A stretch of DNA of 64,000 nt from an uncultured Muribaculaceae bacterium (GCA_910584905.1 CAJUCQ010000079.1:30136-94135), one strand, 5' to 3'. Shown: positions 27,187-36,809, numbered from the stretch's first letter. The notes: a model not told the origin generated them from the letters alone. Program-made: numbers and translations.

Positions 27187-29109
27187 ATGAAAAAGACACC
27201 AATCATAGCAGCATCTTTGCTCGGCGTGGCATCAATAGTAGCTTTCGCCGCCCCCAAGGACCCCGTTCTGATGACCGTAAACGGCCGCGGGGTGCCTGTC
27301 AGCGAGTTTGAGTATCTTCGCAACAAGAACAATTCCCAGCAGCAGCAGGCTCAGAGCCTCGACGAGTACGTTGGCATGTTTGTCGACTACAAGCTCAAGG
27401 TTGCGGCCGCAGAGGCCGCGGGAATCGACACGACGGCCAAATTCCGCAACGAATTCGAGCAGTTCCGCAACGACCTCGCGCGTCCCTATCTGCGCGATGC
27501 CTCCGTCGAAGAGGCGCTGATTGAGGAAGCCTACGGCCATACGCTTGAAAACGTGGTCGTAAGTCATATCATGCTTGACGCCACGCGCCCTGACGCCCGG
27601 CATCTTGCCGATTCGCTTCGTCAGGTGATTCTCGACGGAAAGACTCCCTTCGAGCAGATTGCCCGCCGCTATTCCGTCGACCGCGGGTCGAACTCGCGCG
27701 GCGGTATGATGGGCGCCGTGATTCCCGGCCGTTTCCCGTGGGCGTTTGAGAAGGCCTCGTACGACACTCCCGTACACGGCATTTCCGATGTGGTCAATTC
27801 CGGTTTCGGTCTCCACATAATCCGTGTGGAGAAGCGCGGCCCGTCGAAAGGCGAGGTCGAAGCTTCGCACATTCTTCGCCTGACGCGCGGTCTTTCGCCT
27901 GAGCAGATAGAAGCGCAAAAGGCCAAAATCGACTCAATCTACGAAGTGGCCGTTCAGCCCGGTGCGGATTTCGCCGATTTGGCTACGCGTTTTTCCGAGG
28001 ACCCCGGTTCGGCGCGCCGCGGAGGCTCGCTCGGCTTCTTTCAGGCCGGAATGATGGTGCAGCCTTTCGACAGCATTGCCTTCGCGCTTCAGGACGGCGA
28101 AATCTCGAAGCCTTTCCGCACCGATTTCGGCTGGCATATCATCCATCGCACCGGCCACAAGGGCATGCCTTCGCTTGAAGAACAGCGCGAGTCGCTCAAG
28201 AGTGCAATCGAGCGCGACGAACGCTCGACGCTTCCCGAGGAGGCGTTCGTTGCCGCTTTCATAGCCAAGAACAAAGGCGGAATCGACGAAAAGAATCTCG
28301 ACAAGCTTGCCGCGATGGTGCCTGCGGCCGGCCTCGATTCGACGGCCCTTGCCGCAATCCGCTCGTCGAAGCTTGTGGCTTTCCGCCTCGGGAAAACCAA
28401 AACCGCTTTCTCCGAAATACTCCCTGCGGCTACATTCAACCTCGGCGACAGCCCCGAGAAGGTGCGCGAATATGCCCGCGACGCCGCCAAGACCTCGCTT
28501 GAGAACGCGGCCATCGACATGGCGCGCCGCAATCTCGCCGAGGACAACGCCGAGTATCGCAATCTGGTCAACGAATATCGCGACGGTATTCTTCTCTACG
28601 AAATTTCCAATGAAAACGTATGGGACCGTGCCGCCAAGGACAAGTCCGGGCTTGAGGAATACTTCCGCAAGAACGCCGACAAATACAAGTGGGATGCTCC
28701 CAAATTCAAGAGCATCGTGATTTTCGCCGCTTCCGATTCGACGCTCAACGCCGCTCTCGCTTATGCCGACTCACTGTCGGTGGCCGACCCCGCCAAGTTT
28801 GTGGAAGATATGCGTCTGCGTTTCGGACGCGATGTCAAGGTCGAGCGTGTGATTGCCGCAAAGGGCGAAAACGCCATTACCGACTACCTTGCTTTCGGCG
28901 GCGAGAAGCCCGCAGCCGAACCTGCTCAGCGCTGGAAGTTCTATTCGGCATACAAGGGCCGCATCATCGACGCACCCGAGGAGGCTGCCGACGTGCGCGG
29001 CATAGCAGTGACCGACTATCAGACGGCTCTCGAAAAGGCATGGCTCGAAAACCTCCGCAAGACTTATAAGGTCGAGATAAACAAAAAAGTCCTCGACACT
29101 CTGCGCTGA
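27187..29109 (+). CDS. Peptidyl-prolyl isomerase, twin parvulin domains
   Basis: Exported PpiC/SurA-type protein of 640 residues with signal peptide (MKKTPIIAASLLGVASIVAFAA). Two parvulin domains follow at about residues 118-215 (SHIMLD..., GFGLHIIRVE) and 220-325 (SHILRL..., FGWHIIHRTG), then a long helical C-terminal region. SurA-type chaperones assist outer-membrane protein folding in the periplasm. The start at 27187 gives the signal peptide; an upstream ATG at 27142 lies on the guaB stem-loop and is unlikely. Its TGA overlaps the ATG of the next gene (TGATG), so both are coupled. Confidence 0.92.
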   Translation: MKKTPIIAASLLGVASIVAFAAPKDPVLMTVNGRGVPVSEFEYLRNKNNSQQQQAQSLDEYVGMFVDYKLKVAAAEAAGIDTTAKFRNEFEQFRNDLARPYLRDASVEEALIEEAYGHTLENVVVSHIMLDATRPDARHLADSLRQVILDGKTPFEQIARRYSVDRGSNSRGGMMGAVIPGRFPWAFEKASYDTPVHGISDVVNSGFGLHIIRVEKRGPSKGEVEASHILRLTRGLSPEQIEAQKAKIDSIYEVAVQPGADFADLATRFSEDPGSARRGGSLGFFQAGMMVQPFDSIAFALQDGEISKPFRTDFGWHIIHRTGHKGMPSLEEQRESLKSAIERDERSTLPEEAFVAAFIAKNKGGIDEKNLDKLAAMVPAAGLDSTALAAIRSSKLVAFRLGKTKTAFSEILPAATFNLGDSPEKVREYARDAAKTSLENAAIDMARRNLAEDNAEYRNLVNEYRDGILLYEISNENVWDRAAKDKSGLEEYFRKNADKYKWDAPKFKSIVIFAASDSTLNAALAYADSLSVADPAKFVEDMRLRFGRDVKVERVIAAKGENAITDYLAFGGEKPAAEPAQRWKFYSAYKGRIIDAPEEAADVRGIAVTDYQTALEKAWLENLRKTYKVEINKKVLDTLR

Positions 29110-30002
29110 TGCTTATGCGCAGACACAACATAGCATTTGCCGCCCTTGCCCTTGTCTCATTCTCCACTCTCCTCGGAGCATGCGGCAAGGGCGAGGGCGG
29201 CGGCGTTTCGGCGGCGGGTGCCGATGATTCCTCGCCTGTCCTCGCTCGTGTCGGACGCGAGCGCCTGCATCTTGCGCAGGCTTGCCGCGACCTGCCCGGG
29301 GGGCTCTCGCCGGATGACAGCGCGCGCTTTGTCAAAGGCATAGTCTACGCGTGGGTCGACAAACGTCTTGTTGCCGAGATGGCCCCGGAGGACCTTGATA
29401 TGAGCGAAATCGACCGCCTCACGAGCGAATACCGCGAGGCGCTGATAGCCGAGGCATACAGGCGCCGGATAGCCGAAGAGGGCACTGACGCTACGTTCTC
29501 CGAGGATTCGATGAAGACATATTACGAAGAGCACAAGGCTGACTTCCGGCTGAGAGAGCCTCTCGTAAAGGGTGTTTACGTCAAGGTGCCTGCCAACGCA
29601 TCGAATATAGCGTCTATCCGGCGGCTGATGCGCTCGGACGCGCCTGCCGACATTGACAGGCTTGAAAAAGAAGTCATAAGCTCCAACGCAATCCATTATG
29701 ATTATTTCCGCGAGCGCTGGATTGACTGGGACCGCATCGAAGTGCGTATTCCTTACGATTTCGGGGATATAGGCGCTTTTTTGCGTCCGGGACGATTTCT
29801 CGACACTACGACCGACGGATACACCTATTTGCTGAGAGTGACCGAGGTGCTGCCTGCGTCGGCGACGATGCCGTTTGAGGCAGCCCGCGAAGAAGTGCGG
29901 GAGCGATTGCTCGCCGAGCGTCGCAGGCAGATTGATGCCTCATTCCGGGCCGACCTTCTGCGCCGCGCACTCGACACCGGCCGCGCCGAAATTTTTTTGT
30001 GA
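29109..30002 (+). CDS. SurA/PpiC-operon lipoprotein
   Basis: Lipoprotein of 297 residues with lipobox LLGAC (Cys25) after MLMRRHNIAFAALALVSFST. The N-terminal part resembles SurA N-terminal chaperone segments, helical, with the sequence LARVGRERLHLAQACRDLPGG typical of such partners; I see no complete parvulin motif, so peptidyl-prolyl isomerase activity is doubtful. It is translationally coupled to the twin-parvulin gene, and together they likely assist outer-membrane protein biogenesis. In other Bacteroidetes similar genes stand at this position. Confidence 0.7.
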   Translation: MLMRRHNIAFAALALVSFSTLLGACGKGEGGGVSAAGADDSSPVLARVGRERLHLAQACRDLPGGLSPDDSARFVKGIVYAWVDKRLVAEMAPEDLDMSEIDRLTSEYREALIAEAYRRRIAEEGTDATFSEDSMKTYYEEHKADFRLREPLVKGVYVKVPANASNIASIRRLMRSDAPADIDRLEKEVISSNAIHYDYFRERWIDWDRIEVRIPYDFGDIGAFLRPGRFLDTTTDGYTYLLRVTEVLPASATMPFEAAREEVRERLLAERRRQIDASFRADLLRRALDTGRAEIFL

Positions 30003-30006
30003 CTGA

Positions 30007-30579
30007 ATGAGCGATAATAAAGAACTCTATCAGCGCCTGCTCGACAGCGGCGAATGGATGGACGGTTTCATGCCGCCGTCGGGACGCGACCTCGCGCGAT
30101 GCGAGGAACTTTGTTTCGAACTCAATAGTCTGAGGCCTTCGCTGAGGGATGAGCGCGAGGCGCTTTTGCGTCGTATTCTCGGGCGTGTAGGCGCGCGATT
30201 TACGATTCACAGCCCTTTCAGGTGTGATTTCGGGCATAACATCGAAATCGGGGATAATTTCACCGGCAATTACAATCTCACAATTCTTGATGAGACGCGG
30301 GTGACGATAGGCGATAATGTATTTATCGGTCCGAATGTGACCATCTGCACCGTAATCCATGCTTCTGAGCCCGAGCGCCGGAATGCCGGGATAATGAAGG
30401 CGCTTCCCGTGACGGTGGGCGACAACGTGTGGATTGCCGCGGATGTGACGGTGCTTCCGGGAGTGACAATAGGCGAGGGGGCTATCGTCGGCGCCGGAAG
30501 CGTAGTCACCAAGGACGTAGCGGCGTTTACGCTCGTGGCAGGAAATCCGGCCCGTGAGATACGCCGTGTGTCAGAATGA
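30007..30579 (+). CDS. Maltose/galactoside O-acetyltransferase-like
   Basis: Hexapeptide-repeat acyltransferase of 190 residues in the LacA/Maa/NodL family, cytoplasmic. The N-terminal helical part (residues 1-60) precedes a left-handed beta-helix with many IGDN.FIGP repeats; catalytic His118 lies in ICTVIHASEP. It acetylates a sugar, probably with acetyl-CoA, but the substrate is unknown. Translated 4 bp after the preceding lipoprotein gene, so likely the last member of that operon, though functionally unrelated. Its 3' end overlaps the convergent porin gene by 9 bp. Confidence 0.9.
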   Translation: MSDNKELYQRLLDSGEWMDGFMPPSGRDLARCEELCFELNSLRPSLRDEREALLRRILGRVGARFTIHSPFRCDFGHNIEIGDNFTGNYNLTILDETRVTIGDNVFIGPNVTICTVIHASEPERRNAGIMKALPVTVGDNVWIAADVTVLPGVTIGEGAIVGAGSVVTKDVAAFTLVAGNPAREIRRVSE

Positions 30580-31893
30580 GAACTGCACCATCATGCTTGC
30601 GCGGCGTGCGTAGCGGTGAGCGCCGCTGAAGTTTCGGCGGAGACCCAAGTCGATTTCCGCTCCGGCCTGCATCCTAGGGGTAAGATTCCAAAACACGTTT
30701 GCGCAGGCGAATACGCCGTATTTGTATTCGTCGGGGCTGACGTCGTGCGTCGGAAGATAGCGTGTCTGACTTGCGCTTATGCTTGCGAGAAGTTCGGGTC
30801 GGAAGTTGTATTGCAGGCCTACGCACCAGCCGAGCATTGCCGGGGCGTAGAGACGTCCGGGGACGGCGGGGTCGCCGACGAGGTCGTAGTTGCCGATGAG
30901 CAGGTCGCTGCCCAGCCCGGCGTATCCTTTGCCGTAATTGAGTGAGGCGTATGTCGTCACGGCTTTGTGGGGGTGGGCCACCGAGCTTAGTTGCAGGCCC
31001 CAACCGAGGGGATTGTGGTTGCGTCCGGCTTCGATGTCGCGGTACGACAGTGTTCGGACGATACCCGACAGGCGCACGTGCTGACCCCGCGCCCATTGAT
31101 ACTGGACGAAGGCGGCGAAGTCCGGGAGCCATTCGCTCACCTTTTCCGTGGCGATGTTGTCGACGGCGACAGCCGTGGCCGGGGTCTCGGCCGAGACGGC
31201 GAAAAACCATCGGTCTTTAATCGAGGGCATGTAGCGGACGAGCACCGAGGTCGGCGAAATCTTGTTGTTCGGCCCTTGTGCGTCGACAGTCGGAGGCTGT
31301 GCGGCCACGTCGGCGAAGGTCGACGAAGCATAGCCGATGGTGACGTCGTTGATTATGGCGTATGCCTTTTTGAGATGGAAGTCGCGGGTCTGATAGCCGT
31401 TGAAGTTGGCTTCGATATATAGCTGGTAGTCGCCGAGGAGTTTGTTGCGTCCGATGACGCGGAAGAACAGCGACGTGCCCGCGGGGCTTGTTCCGAAATG
31501 GCGCATGTAGGCCGGGTTCGGGTTAATGGGGATGAGATAAGGCGCGAAGCCCGAGGCGGGGACAGCGCCGCCCCAGTCGTAATACGCACGCATGCGCACG
31601 CAACCGCCGATGCCCATTGCCAGCCGTGCGTCTTTGCTCATGAACAGGAAGTACGGGGCCTGAGGGTCTTCGAAGTGTCGGAACTGGTCGTAGTAAAATT
31701 CGGCGATGCGTTCGCGGATTGAGTCGACGTAGTTCTGATACACTTCGGGCGACTCGGGCTTGCCGTCGATGAATATCACTTTTGTCGATTTGGCAAGCGA
31801 GTCCACTTGTTGGTCCGCAAGGCTTGGGGCGGATGCCGCCGCGCCGAGGAATGAGGTCAGAGCGGCGGCAAACAGGATAGATTTGCGTAGCAT
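30571..31893 (-). CDS. DcaP-like outer-membrane porin
   Basis: Predicted outer-membrane protein of 440 residues: signal peptide (MLRKSILFAAALTSFLGAAASA), about 100 residues with a polar, partly helical N-terminal region, and then alternating beta strands ending in the C-terminal Phe (VQFSF) typical of beta-barrels. The overall plan and the KDARLAMGIGGCVRMRAYYDWGG opening strand fit the DcaP-family trimeric porins. The substrate is unknown. It is monocistronic; a 9 bp inverted repeat lies immediately upstream (31901-31924), a candidate operator. Confidence 0.75.
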   Translation of the reverse strand: MLRKSILFAAALTSFLGAAASAPSLADQQVDSLAKSTKVIFIDGKPESPEVYQNYVDSIRERIAEFYYDQFRHFEDPQAPYFLFMSKDARLAMGIGGCVRMRAYYDWGGAVPASGFAPYLIPINPNPAYMRHFGTSPAGTSLFFRVIGRNKLLGDYQLYIEANFNGYQTRDFHLKKAYAIINDVTIGYASSTFADVAAQPPTVDAQGPNNKISPTSVLVRYMPSIKDRWFFAVSAETPATAVAVDNIATEKVSEWLPDFAAFVQYQWARGQHVRLSGIVRTLSYRDIEAGRNHNPLGWGLQLSSVAHPHKAVTTYASLNYGKGYAGLGSDLLIGNYDLVGDPAVPGRLYAPAMLGWCVGLQYNFRPELLASISASQTRYLPTHDVSPDEYKYGVFACANVFWNLTPRMQAGAEIDLGLRRNFSGAHRYARRASMMVQFSF

Positions 31894-31900
31894 GATGTTG

Positions 31901-31924
31901 ATGAATTACGATGTTGTAATTCAT
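31901..31924. promoter_or_regulatory. Inverted repeat upstream of the porin gene
   Basis: ATGAATTAC (31901-31909), GATGTT, GTAATTCAT (31916-31924): a perfect 9 bp repeat whose edge is 8 bp from the porin ATG. It could be an operator or a 5'-leader hairpin. No TAnnTTTG box is seen near it. Confidence 0.4.
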
Positions 31925-31975
31925 TAACACTCGGAGGGCCGTAATTGTTTGCGGTGCGCGGTTTCAGGTGTGGGG

Positions 31976-32761
31976 TCAGCATCGTCGCACGGCGGGTCCG
32001 AAGATGCGGGCGGCGTTTTCGGTCGTGGCTTCGGCTGTCTGCGACGGGGTCAGTTCAAGGGCATCGCCTACTGTGGCGGCGATATATGGCAGGTAGGCCG
32101 ACTCGTTGCGGCGTCCGCGCCGCGGCACCGGTGCGAGGTAGGGTGAGTCAGTTTCCAGCACTATTTTTTCGATGCCTATTTCAGGCAACACGGCGCGCAG
32201 GCCGGAGTTTTTGAAGGTGACGATTCCGTTTATTCCGAAGAATGCTTCCGGGAAAAGCCGTCTTATAGCCCGCACGTCGTCTACGCTGCCTCCGAAACTG
32301 TGGAATACGGGGCGGGCAGCCGGATGCGCCTTCAGGACTTCAAGGACCTGCGGGAGAGCTTCGCGGCAATGGATTATCACCGGGAGGCCGAGTTCTTCGG
32401 CGAAGCCGCACTGAGAGTCGAATGCTTCGGACTGTGCGGAGGCGTGTTCTTTGCTCCAGTAGAGGTCGATGCCTATCTCTCCGACGGCGACGTATCCCGA
32501 GGCGTCGGAGAGTTCGCGCCTGATTACGGCCAAGTCTCCGGCGAGGCTTTCCGGGCGCACTTCCGTGGGGTGAAGCCCCATAGCTTTGGATATATTGTCG
32601 GGAAATTCGGCGGCCAGCCGCTTTAGCGGCTCGATGCTCGCGAGGTCGACATTCGGGAATATCATGTGGCCGACCCCGGCTTCGATGGCCCGGCGCACGG
32701 CTTCGGCGCCTCCACCGGCAAAGTCGGGGTCGTAGAGGTGGGTGTGGGTGTCGGTCAGCAT
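31976..32761 (-). CDS. TatD family hydrolase
   Basis: Metal-dependent hydrolase of the TatD family (TIM barrel, amidohydrolase superfamily), 261 residues, normal length. The HxH metal site DTHTHLYD is at residues 4-11, FHSFGG contains a further ligand, and LETDSPYLAP near residue 210 carries the conserved Asp and ends the barrel. TatD proteins are deoxyribonucleases with 3'-5' exonuclease activity, or D-aminoacyl-tRNA deacylases, in different organisms. It is 9 bp downstream of the polyprenyl synthase, so co-transcribed. Confidence 0.93.
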   Translation of the reverse strand: MLTDTHTHLYDPDFAGGGAEAVRRAIEAGVGHMIFPNVDLASIEPLKRLAAEFPDNISKAMGLHPTEVRPESLAGDLAVIRRELSDASGYVAVGEIGIDLYWSKEHASAQSEAFDSQCGFAEELGLPVIIHCREALPQVLEVLKAHPAARPVFHSFGGSVDDVRAIRRLFPEAFFGINGIVTFKNSGLRAVLPEIGIEKIVLETDSPYLAPVPRRGRRNESAYLPYIAATVGDALELTPSQTAEATTENAARIFGPAVRRC

Positions 32762-32770
32762 CGTGTGGAA

Positions 32771-33739
32771 TCAGTGTGTGCGGGATGCGGATTTGTGTGC
32801 GAGTTCGATGAAGAAATCGCGGAAACTGCCGTCCATGTCTATATCTTTGAGCGCGGCAATGGCTTTGGCGCTGTATTCTTGCACGAGGGCGTTGCAGCGG
32901 TTGCCGATGTCAAGGCGTTTGTAGACTCGCACCACCTGACGAATGCGCTCCTGCGGGTCGAGGTCTTCGCGCATGATGTCGGCGAGTTCGCCGTCGCTCT
33001 CGTCGAGCGCCGTGATAAGAAGCCAAGTTTTTTTGTTGTTTACGATGTCGCCTCCGATTTCTTTGCCGAATTCGAGCGGGTCGCCGAATGTGTCGAGCCA
33101 GTCGTCGCGGAGCTGGAATGCGAGGCCGAGGTCTACGCCGTAGCTGTACATGGCTTCGCAAGCATCTTCGGACGCCCCGGCGAGGAAGGCCCCCATGCGG
33201 CAGGCACATCCCAGCAGGACTGATGTTTTGAGCTTGATCATTTCCATGTATTCATTGACGGTCACGTCGTTGCGGTGCTCGAACTCCATGTCGAGCTGCT
33301 GTCCCTGATATATCTGCATGGCCGTGTCGTTGAAGAGGCGGAGCACGGTCTGAAGCTTATCGGCGGGGCAGTCGGCGATATATTCCGTGGCAAGGGTGAG
33401 CATGGCGTCGCCGGATAGGATTGCGGCGCCGGCGTTCCATTTGCGGTGCACGGCGGGGCGGCCGCGGCGGATGTCGGCGTTGTCCATGACGTCGTCGTGG
33501 AGGAGCGTGAAATTGTGGAAGATTTCAAGTCCGAGCGCCTGCGGGAGCGCTTCTTCGACGGGGCGGTCGCCGGCAAAGGCGGCAAATGCCGAGAGCAGCA
33601 GACGCGGGCGCAAGCGTTTGCCTCCGCCGGCGAGTGTGTAGATTATAGGTTCGTAGAGTCCCGGAGCGGTGGCGGGATATTTGATGTCAGCCGTTGCGTG
33701 GCTGATGATTTCGTTGATAGTCTCTTGTGTAGCTTGCAT
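32771..33739 (-). CDS. Polyprenyl (geranylgeranyl-type) diphosphate synthase
   Basis: Trans-isoprenyl diphosphate synthase of 322 residues. The first aspartate-rich motif DDVMD is at residues 82-86 and the second DDWLD near residue 204; the substrate-binding GGGKRLRP is at 38-45. A Phe five residues before the first motif suggests a short-chain product (C15-C20), inference only. The start at 33739 fits the family, while the upstream ATG at 33787 lies inside the promoter region. A full promoter at 33765-33796 drives it, overlapping the divergent YciO-like gene region. The next gene is TatD. Confidence 0.92.
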   Translation of the reverse strand: MQATQETINEIISHATADIKYPATAPGLYEPIIYTLAGGGKRLRPRLLLSAFAAFAGDRPVEEALPQALGLEIFHNFTLLHDDVMDNADIRRGRPAVHRKWNAGAAILSGDAMLTLATEYIADCPADKLQTVLRLFNDTAMQIYQGQQLDMEFEHRNDVTVNEYMEMIKLKTSVLLGCACRMGAFLAGASEDACEAMYSYGVDLGLAFQLRDDWLDTFGDPLEFGKEIGGDIVNNKKTWLLITALDESDGELADIMREDLDPQERIRQVVRVYKRLDIGNRCNALVQEYSAKAIAALKDIDMDGSFRDFFIELAHKSASRTH

Positions 33740-33764
33740 TGTTGGTGTGGGAGGAAGTTTTATG

Positions 33765-33796
33765 CAAAAATACGACCCTTTCACCACATTTCCAAA
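33765..33796 (-). promoter_or_regulatory. Promoter of the polyprenyl synthase gene
   Basis: Minus strand TTTG (33793-33796), exact 20 bp spacer, TATTTTTG (33765-33772). The predicted leader is about 20 nt. It lies 10 bp from the divergent -7 box at 33807. Confidence 0.7.
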
Positions 33797-33806
33797 ATTA
33801 ATCCTT

Positions 33807-33814
33807 ATATTTGC
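33807..33814 (+). promoter_or_regulatory. -7 box of the YciO-like gene
   Basis: TATATTTG matches TAnnTTTG and ends 6 nt before the ATG at 33820, so the transcript could be leaderless. No -33 TTTG at 19-21 bp; the nearest TTTC is at 25 bp. Confidence 0.5.
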
Positions 33815-33819
33815 GGACC

Positions 33820-34428
33820 ATGAAGATTCTGAAGTTCTATCCCGGCTCGGTGAATGAGCGCAATATCGCCGACGCCGTTGATATTATCCGTTCGGGAGGG
33901 ATTGTCATTTATCCCACGGATACGCTGTATGCTCTCGGATGCGACGCTCTTAACAACCGCGCCATCGAGCGCCTCTGCCGCATAAAGGGTCTTGACCCTG
34001 CGAAGCAGATGCTGTCGGTGGTATGCGAGGGTATGTCGCAGGCCGCCGAATATGCCCGTATCGATAATCGCGCCTTCCGAGTGCTCAAGGAGTATCTTCC
34101 GGGGCCGTTTACGTTTATTCTTCCGGCGTCGACGACGCTTCCCAAGGTGTTCAAAGGGCGCAAGACCGTCGGGGTGCGTATCCCTGACAACGACGTGGCC
34201 CGCGCTCTTGCCGCCGGGCTCGGCAATCCGGTGCTCTCGGCTTCGGTCGAGGCCGCGACGCCCGAGGAGCTTGCTCTCCCGGAGGGGCTTGCGCTGATTT
34301 ATGCCAATGCGGCGGATGCGGTGCTCGATAACGGCGAGGGGCGCACCGAGGGGTCGACCATAGTCGACCTCACCGATTCGTCGGCCCCCGAGGTGATACG
34401 CGAAGGCATCGGAATATTCGAGGGCTAA
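33820..34428 (+). CDS. yciO: YciO-type Sua5/YrdC-family protein
   Basis: A 202-residue member of the Sua5/YciO/YrdC family. The N-terminal GGIVIYPTDTLYALGCDA is shared with TsaC, but the STSAN motif that marks active TsaC is missing (SASVEA here), and the C-terminal STIVDLTD..PEVIREGIG pattern matches YciO. So it is a paralogue of the tsaC product at 23255-23854 and probably not the main threonylcarbamoyl-AMP synthase. The ATG at 33820 is preceded by a -7 box; a TTG at 33811 would be inside that box. Its 3' end overlaps the convergent PiT gene by 4 bp. Confidence 0.85.
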   Translation: MKILKFYPGSVNERNIADAVDIIRSGGIVIYPTDTLYALGCDALNNRAIERLCRIKGLDPAKQMLSVVCEGMSQAAEYARIDNRAFRVLKEYLPGPFTFILPASTTLPKVFKGRKTVGVRIPDNDVARALAAGLGNPVLSASVEAATPEELALPEGLALIYANAADAVLDNGEGRTEGSTIVDLTDSSAPEVIREGIGIFEG

Positions 34429-36698
34429 TGGTGCGAGAAGCTGCGGTATGAGTTGGGTTGCAGGTTGAGTTTGCCTGACGCTCTCAGGAGTTTGCGCAGG
34501 GAGGTGACGAATTCCTGACTCTCCTGAAGCAGATTCACGCAGACGTAGGCCACGGTCATGTTGGCGTCGTCGCCGGTCTGGAGCAGGTCGTAGACTTCGC
34601 GGGCCAGTTGCGACAGCCTTGCTTTGATGTTTTCGCAGCGGTTGCGGAGGACGTCGATTTCTTCCGGATGTCCGTTGCCGATGGTGTCTGCGGCGTCTTT
34701 CAGTACGGCCGATATATCGAGGCTTACAGAGGAGAGAGAGTCGTGGAACTGCGCGGGTAGCGGCCTGAAGTTGTTGTCGACGTGTTCCTTGCACACTTCG
34801 TTTATGCGCCTGAGATTGTAGCTCATCGACATCTCCATGTTGTTGCCGAGGTGGAACCATGTGCTTTTTTCCATTACAGTCTCGATTGCGGCCTGACGCA
34901 GACACAAGGTCATTTTTCGCCGCTGACTCTTGAGTATGTCTTTTTCTTTTTCAAGAGCTTTTTCGGCCTGAGCAAGCAGCTTGCCGTTGTCGCCGATAAA
35001 CCCGCCGGATATTGCGTTGAAAGTGTCGCCGGCGAAGTGGAGGAACATTTTTTGTTTCTCGTTTATATACTCGATCAGTATGGGCCACACGTCGGCGGGG
35101 TTCTTTGTGGCGAGTATGGTCTGGAACAATGTGTCGTCGCGGACGTCTTTTTTCTTCTTTCCATAGCGAATATTGCCGATAATAAGGACGGCAATAGCAA
35201 TGATGCCTCCGGCAATCATCACGGGGACGCCGCCCATGTGCATCAGGCACACAACGAGTCCGGCTCCGATGAAGGCCACGCCGGCGGTGATAAACCATCC
35301 GCCGATTACGGAGACAACTCCCGTGACGCGGAACACGGCGCTTTCGCGGCTCCAAGCGCGGTCGGCCAGCGAAGTTCCCATCGCAACCATAAAGGTGACA
35401 AAGGTGGTCGACAGCGGGAGCTTCATTGATGTGCCCAAAGCGATGAGCATGCTTGCAATCATGAGGTTGACGCCTCCGCGCACGAGGTCGAAGGCGGCTC
35501 CGTCTTCGGGTTGCATCGTGCGGGTGTCCATCCGTCGTCGGAGCCAGCTTTTGATGCGTTTCGGGGTGCGTTCCTCAATCCAAGCGTAACAGTTGAGAAA
35601 AGCCCTCACAAGCATTCTGCCTGAGCGCGACGATCCGAAAAGTTCGTCGCCCTGACTGCGGGAGCTGAGACCGACGGTGGTCTGCGTGACCTGACGCGCT
35701 TTTTTGGATGTAGCCAAGGCAACGACCATTATCATTCCGGCGCCGATGAGGTAGTATATCGGGGTGTCGGCGTGTCCGTTGAGGCTCGACATCATGAACG
35801 AGCGGGCGTCGCCGACGCCGTTGGCCGCATAGTCCTGATAAGATGAGAGCGAGGTGAGCGGGACGCCGATGAAGTTTACGAGGTCATTCCCGGCAAATGC
35901 CATTGCGAGCGAGAATGTGCCGAGCAGGACGACAACTTTGAACACATTGATTCTGCAAAGGTGCATTAACTGCGAGAGCAGTGTGAATCCGGCAAGGCAG
36001 CATCCGAGTATAAGGGTGGTGTTGTCTTGAATCCATGCCGTGGCTTCGGGAGTCATGAAGCTCATGCCTTTTATCCCTTTGAGGAGCATGAAGTAGACAA
36101 TCGCCGTGCATGCGACGCCTCCGAATAGCCCGACTTTCCATTTCAGGCGGCTTTTGTATTCGAATGTGAATATAAGGCGAGCAATGAACTGCACGACTGT
36201 GCCGAAGATAAACGCGATGGCGACTGACAGGAATATTCCCAGAATCACCGATAGGGCTTTCTCAGCGTTGAGATATGCGCCGAGGCTTGTCGGTCCGGCG
36301 GGATCTGCAATTTTGAAAAGGGCGACGACGAATGTTGCTCCGAGGAGTTCGAACACGAGCGACACGGTGGTCGACGTCGGCATTCCGAGCGAGTTGAAAA
36401 TGTCGATAAGTATTATGTCCGTGACCATGACGGCCATGAATATGGCCATGACGTCGTAGAACGATAGGTTTTCGGGGCGGAATATGCCGTGGCGCGCTAT
36501 GTCCATCATGCCGTTGCTGGTGCATGCGCCGACAAATACGCCTGCGGCCGCCACGAACATTATGCGCCTGAACGACGCGGCGCGCGAGCCGACGGCCGAA
36601 GTCAGAAAGTTGACGGCGTCGTTGCTTACTCCTACGGTGAGGTCAAAAGTCGCCAATAAAAAAAGGAAGATGACTATTCCGGGAAAAATTATGTCCAT
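34425..36698 (-). CDS. Inorganic phosphate transporter, PiT family
   Basis: Membrane protein of 757 residues of the PiT phosphate:cation symporter family. The N-terminal half carries the PD001131-type signature GVSNDAVNFLTSAVGSRA near residues 23-40 and a second copy around GTSMKLPLSTTFVTFMVAMGTSLADRA near 420, separated by a soluble loop; about 10-12 helices are predicted. The last 190 or so residues form a helical PhoU-like cytoplasmic domain, an extension frequent in Bacteroidetes PiT proteins. It is monocistronic and divergent from the acetyltransferase gene. Confidence 0.93.
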   Translation of the reverse strand: MDIIFPGIVIFLFLLATFDLTVGVSNDAVNFLTSAVGSRAASFRRIMFVAAAGVFVGACTSNGMMDIARHGIFRPENLSFYDVMAIFMAVMVTDIILIDIFNSLGMPTSTTVSLVFELLGATFVVALFKIADPAGPTSLGAYLNAEKALSVILGIFLSVAIAFIFGTVVQFIARLIFTFEYKSRLKWKVGLFGGVACTAIVYFMLLKGIKGMSFMTPEATAWIQDNTTLILGCCLAGFTLLSQLMHLCRINVFKVVVLLGTFSLAMAFAGNDLVNFIGVPLTSLSSYQDYAANGVGDARSFMMSSLNGHADTPIYYLIGAGMIMVVALATSKKARQVTQTTVGLSSRSQGDELFGSSRSGRMLVRAFLNCYAWIEERTPKRIKSWLRRRMDTRTMQPEDGAAFDLVRGGVNLMIASMLIALGTSMKLPLSTTFVTFMVAMGTSLADRAWSRESAVFRVTGVVSVIGGWFITAGVAFIGAGLVVCLMHMGGVPVMIAGGIIAIAVLIIGNIRYGKKKKDVRDDTLFQTILATKNPADVWPILIEYINEKQKMFLHFAGDTFNAISGGFIGDNGKLLAQAEKALEKEKDILKSQRRKMTLCLRQAAIETVMEKSTWFHLGNNMEMSMSYNLRRINEVCKEHVDNNFRPLPAQFHDSLSSVSLDISAVLKDAADTIGNGHPEEIDVLRNRCENIKARLSQLAREVYDLLQTGDDANMTVAYVCVNLLQESQEFVTSLRKLLRASGKLNLQPNSYRSFSHH

Positions 36699-36809
36699 AC
36701 GTTTGCGGATGAATTATACTATTATTACAAATCACTGCGGCGGATTGTTCTCGGCGTCGTTGTCGCGTCAGCGATATTTCCGCAGTGTCGGAATTTATGC
36801 GGCCGGAAT

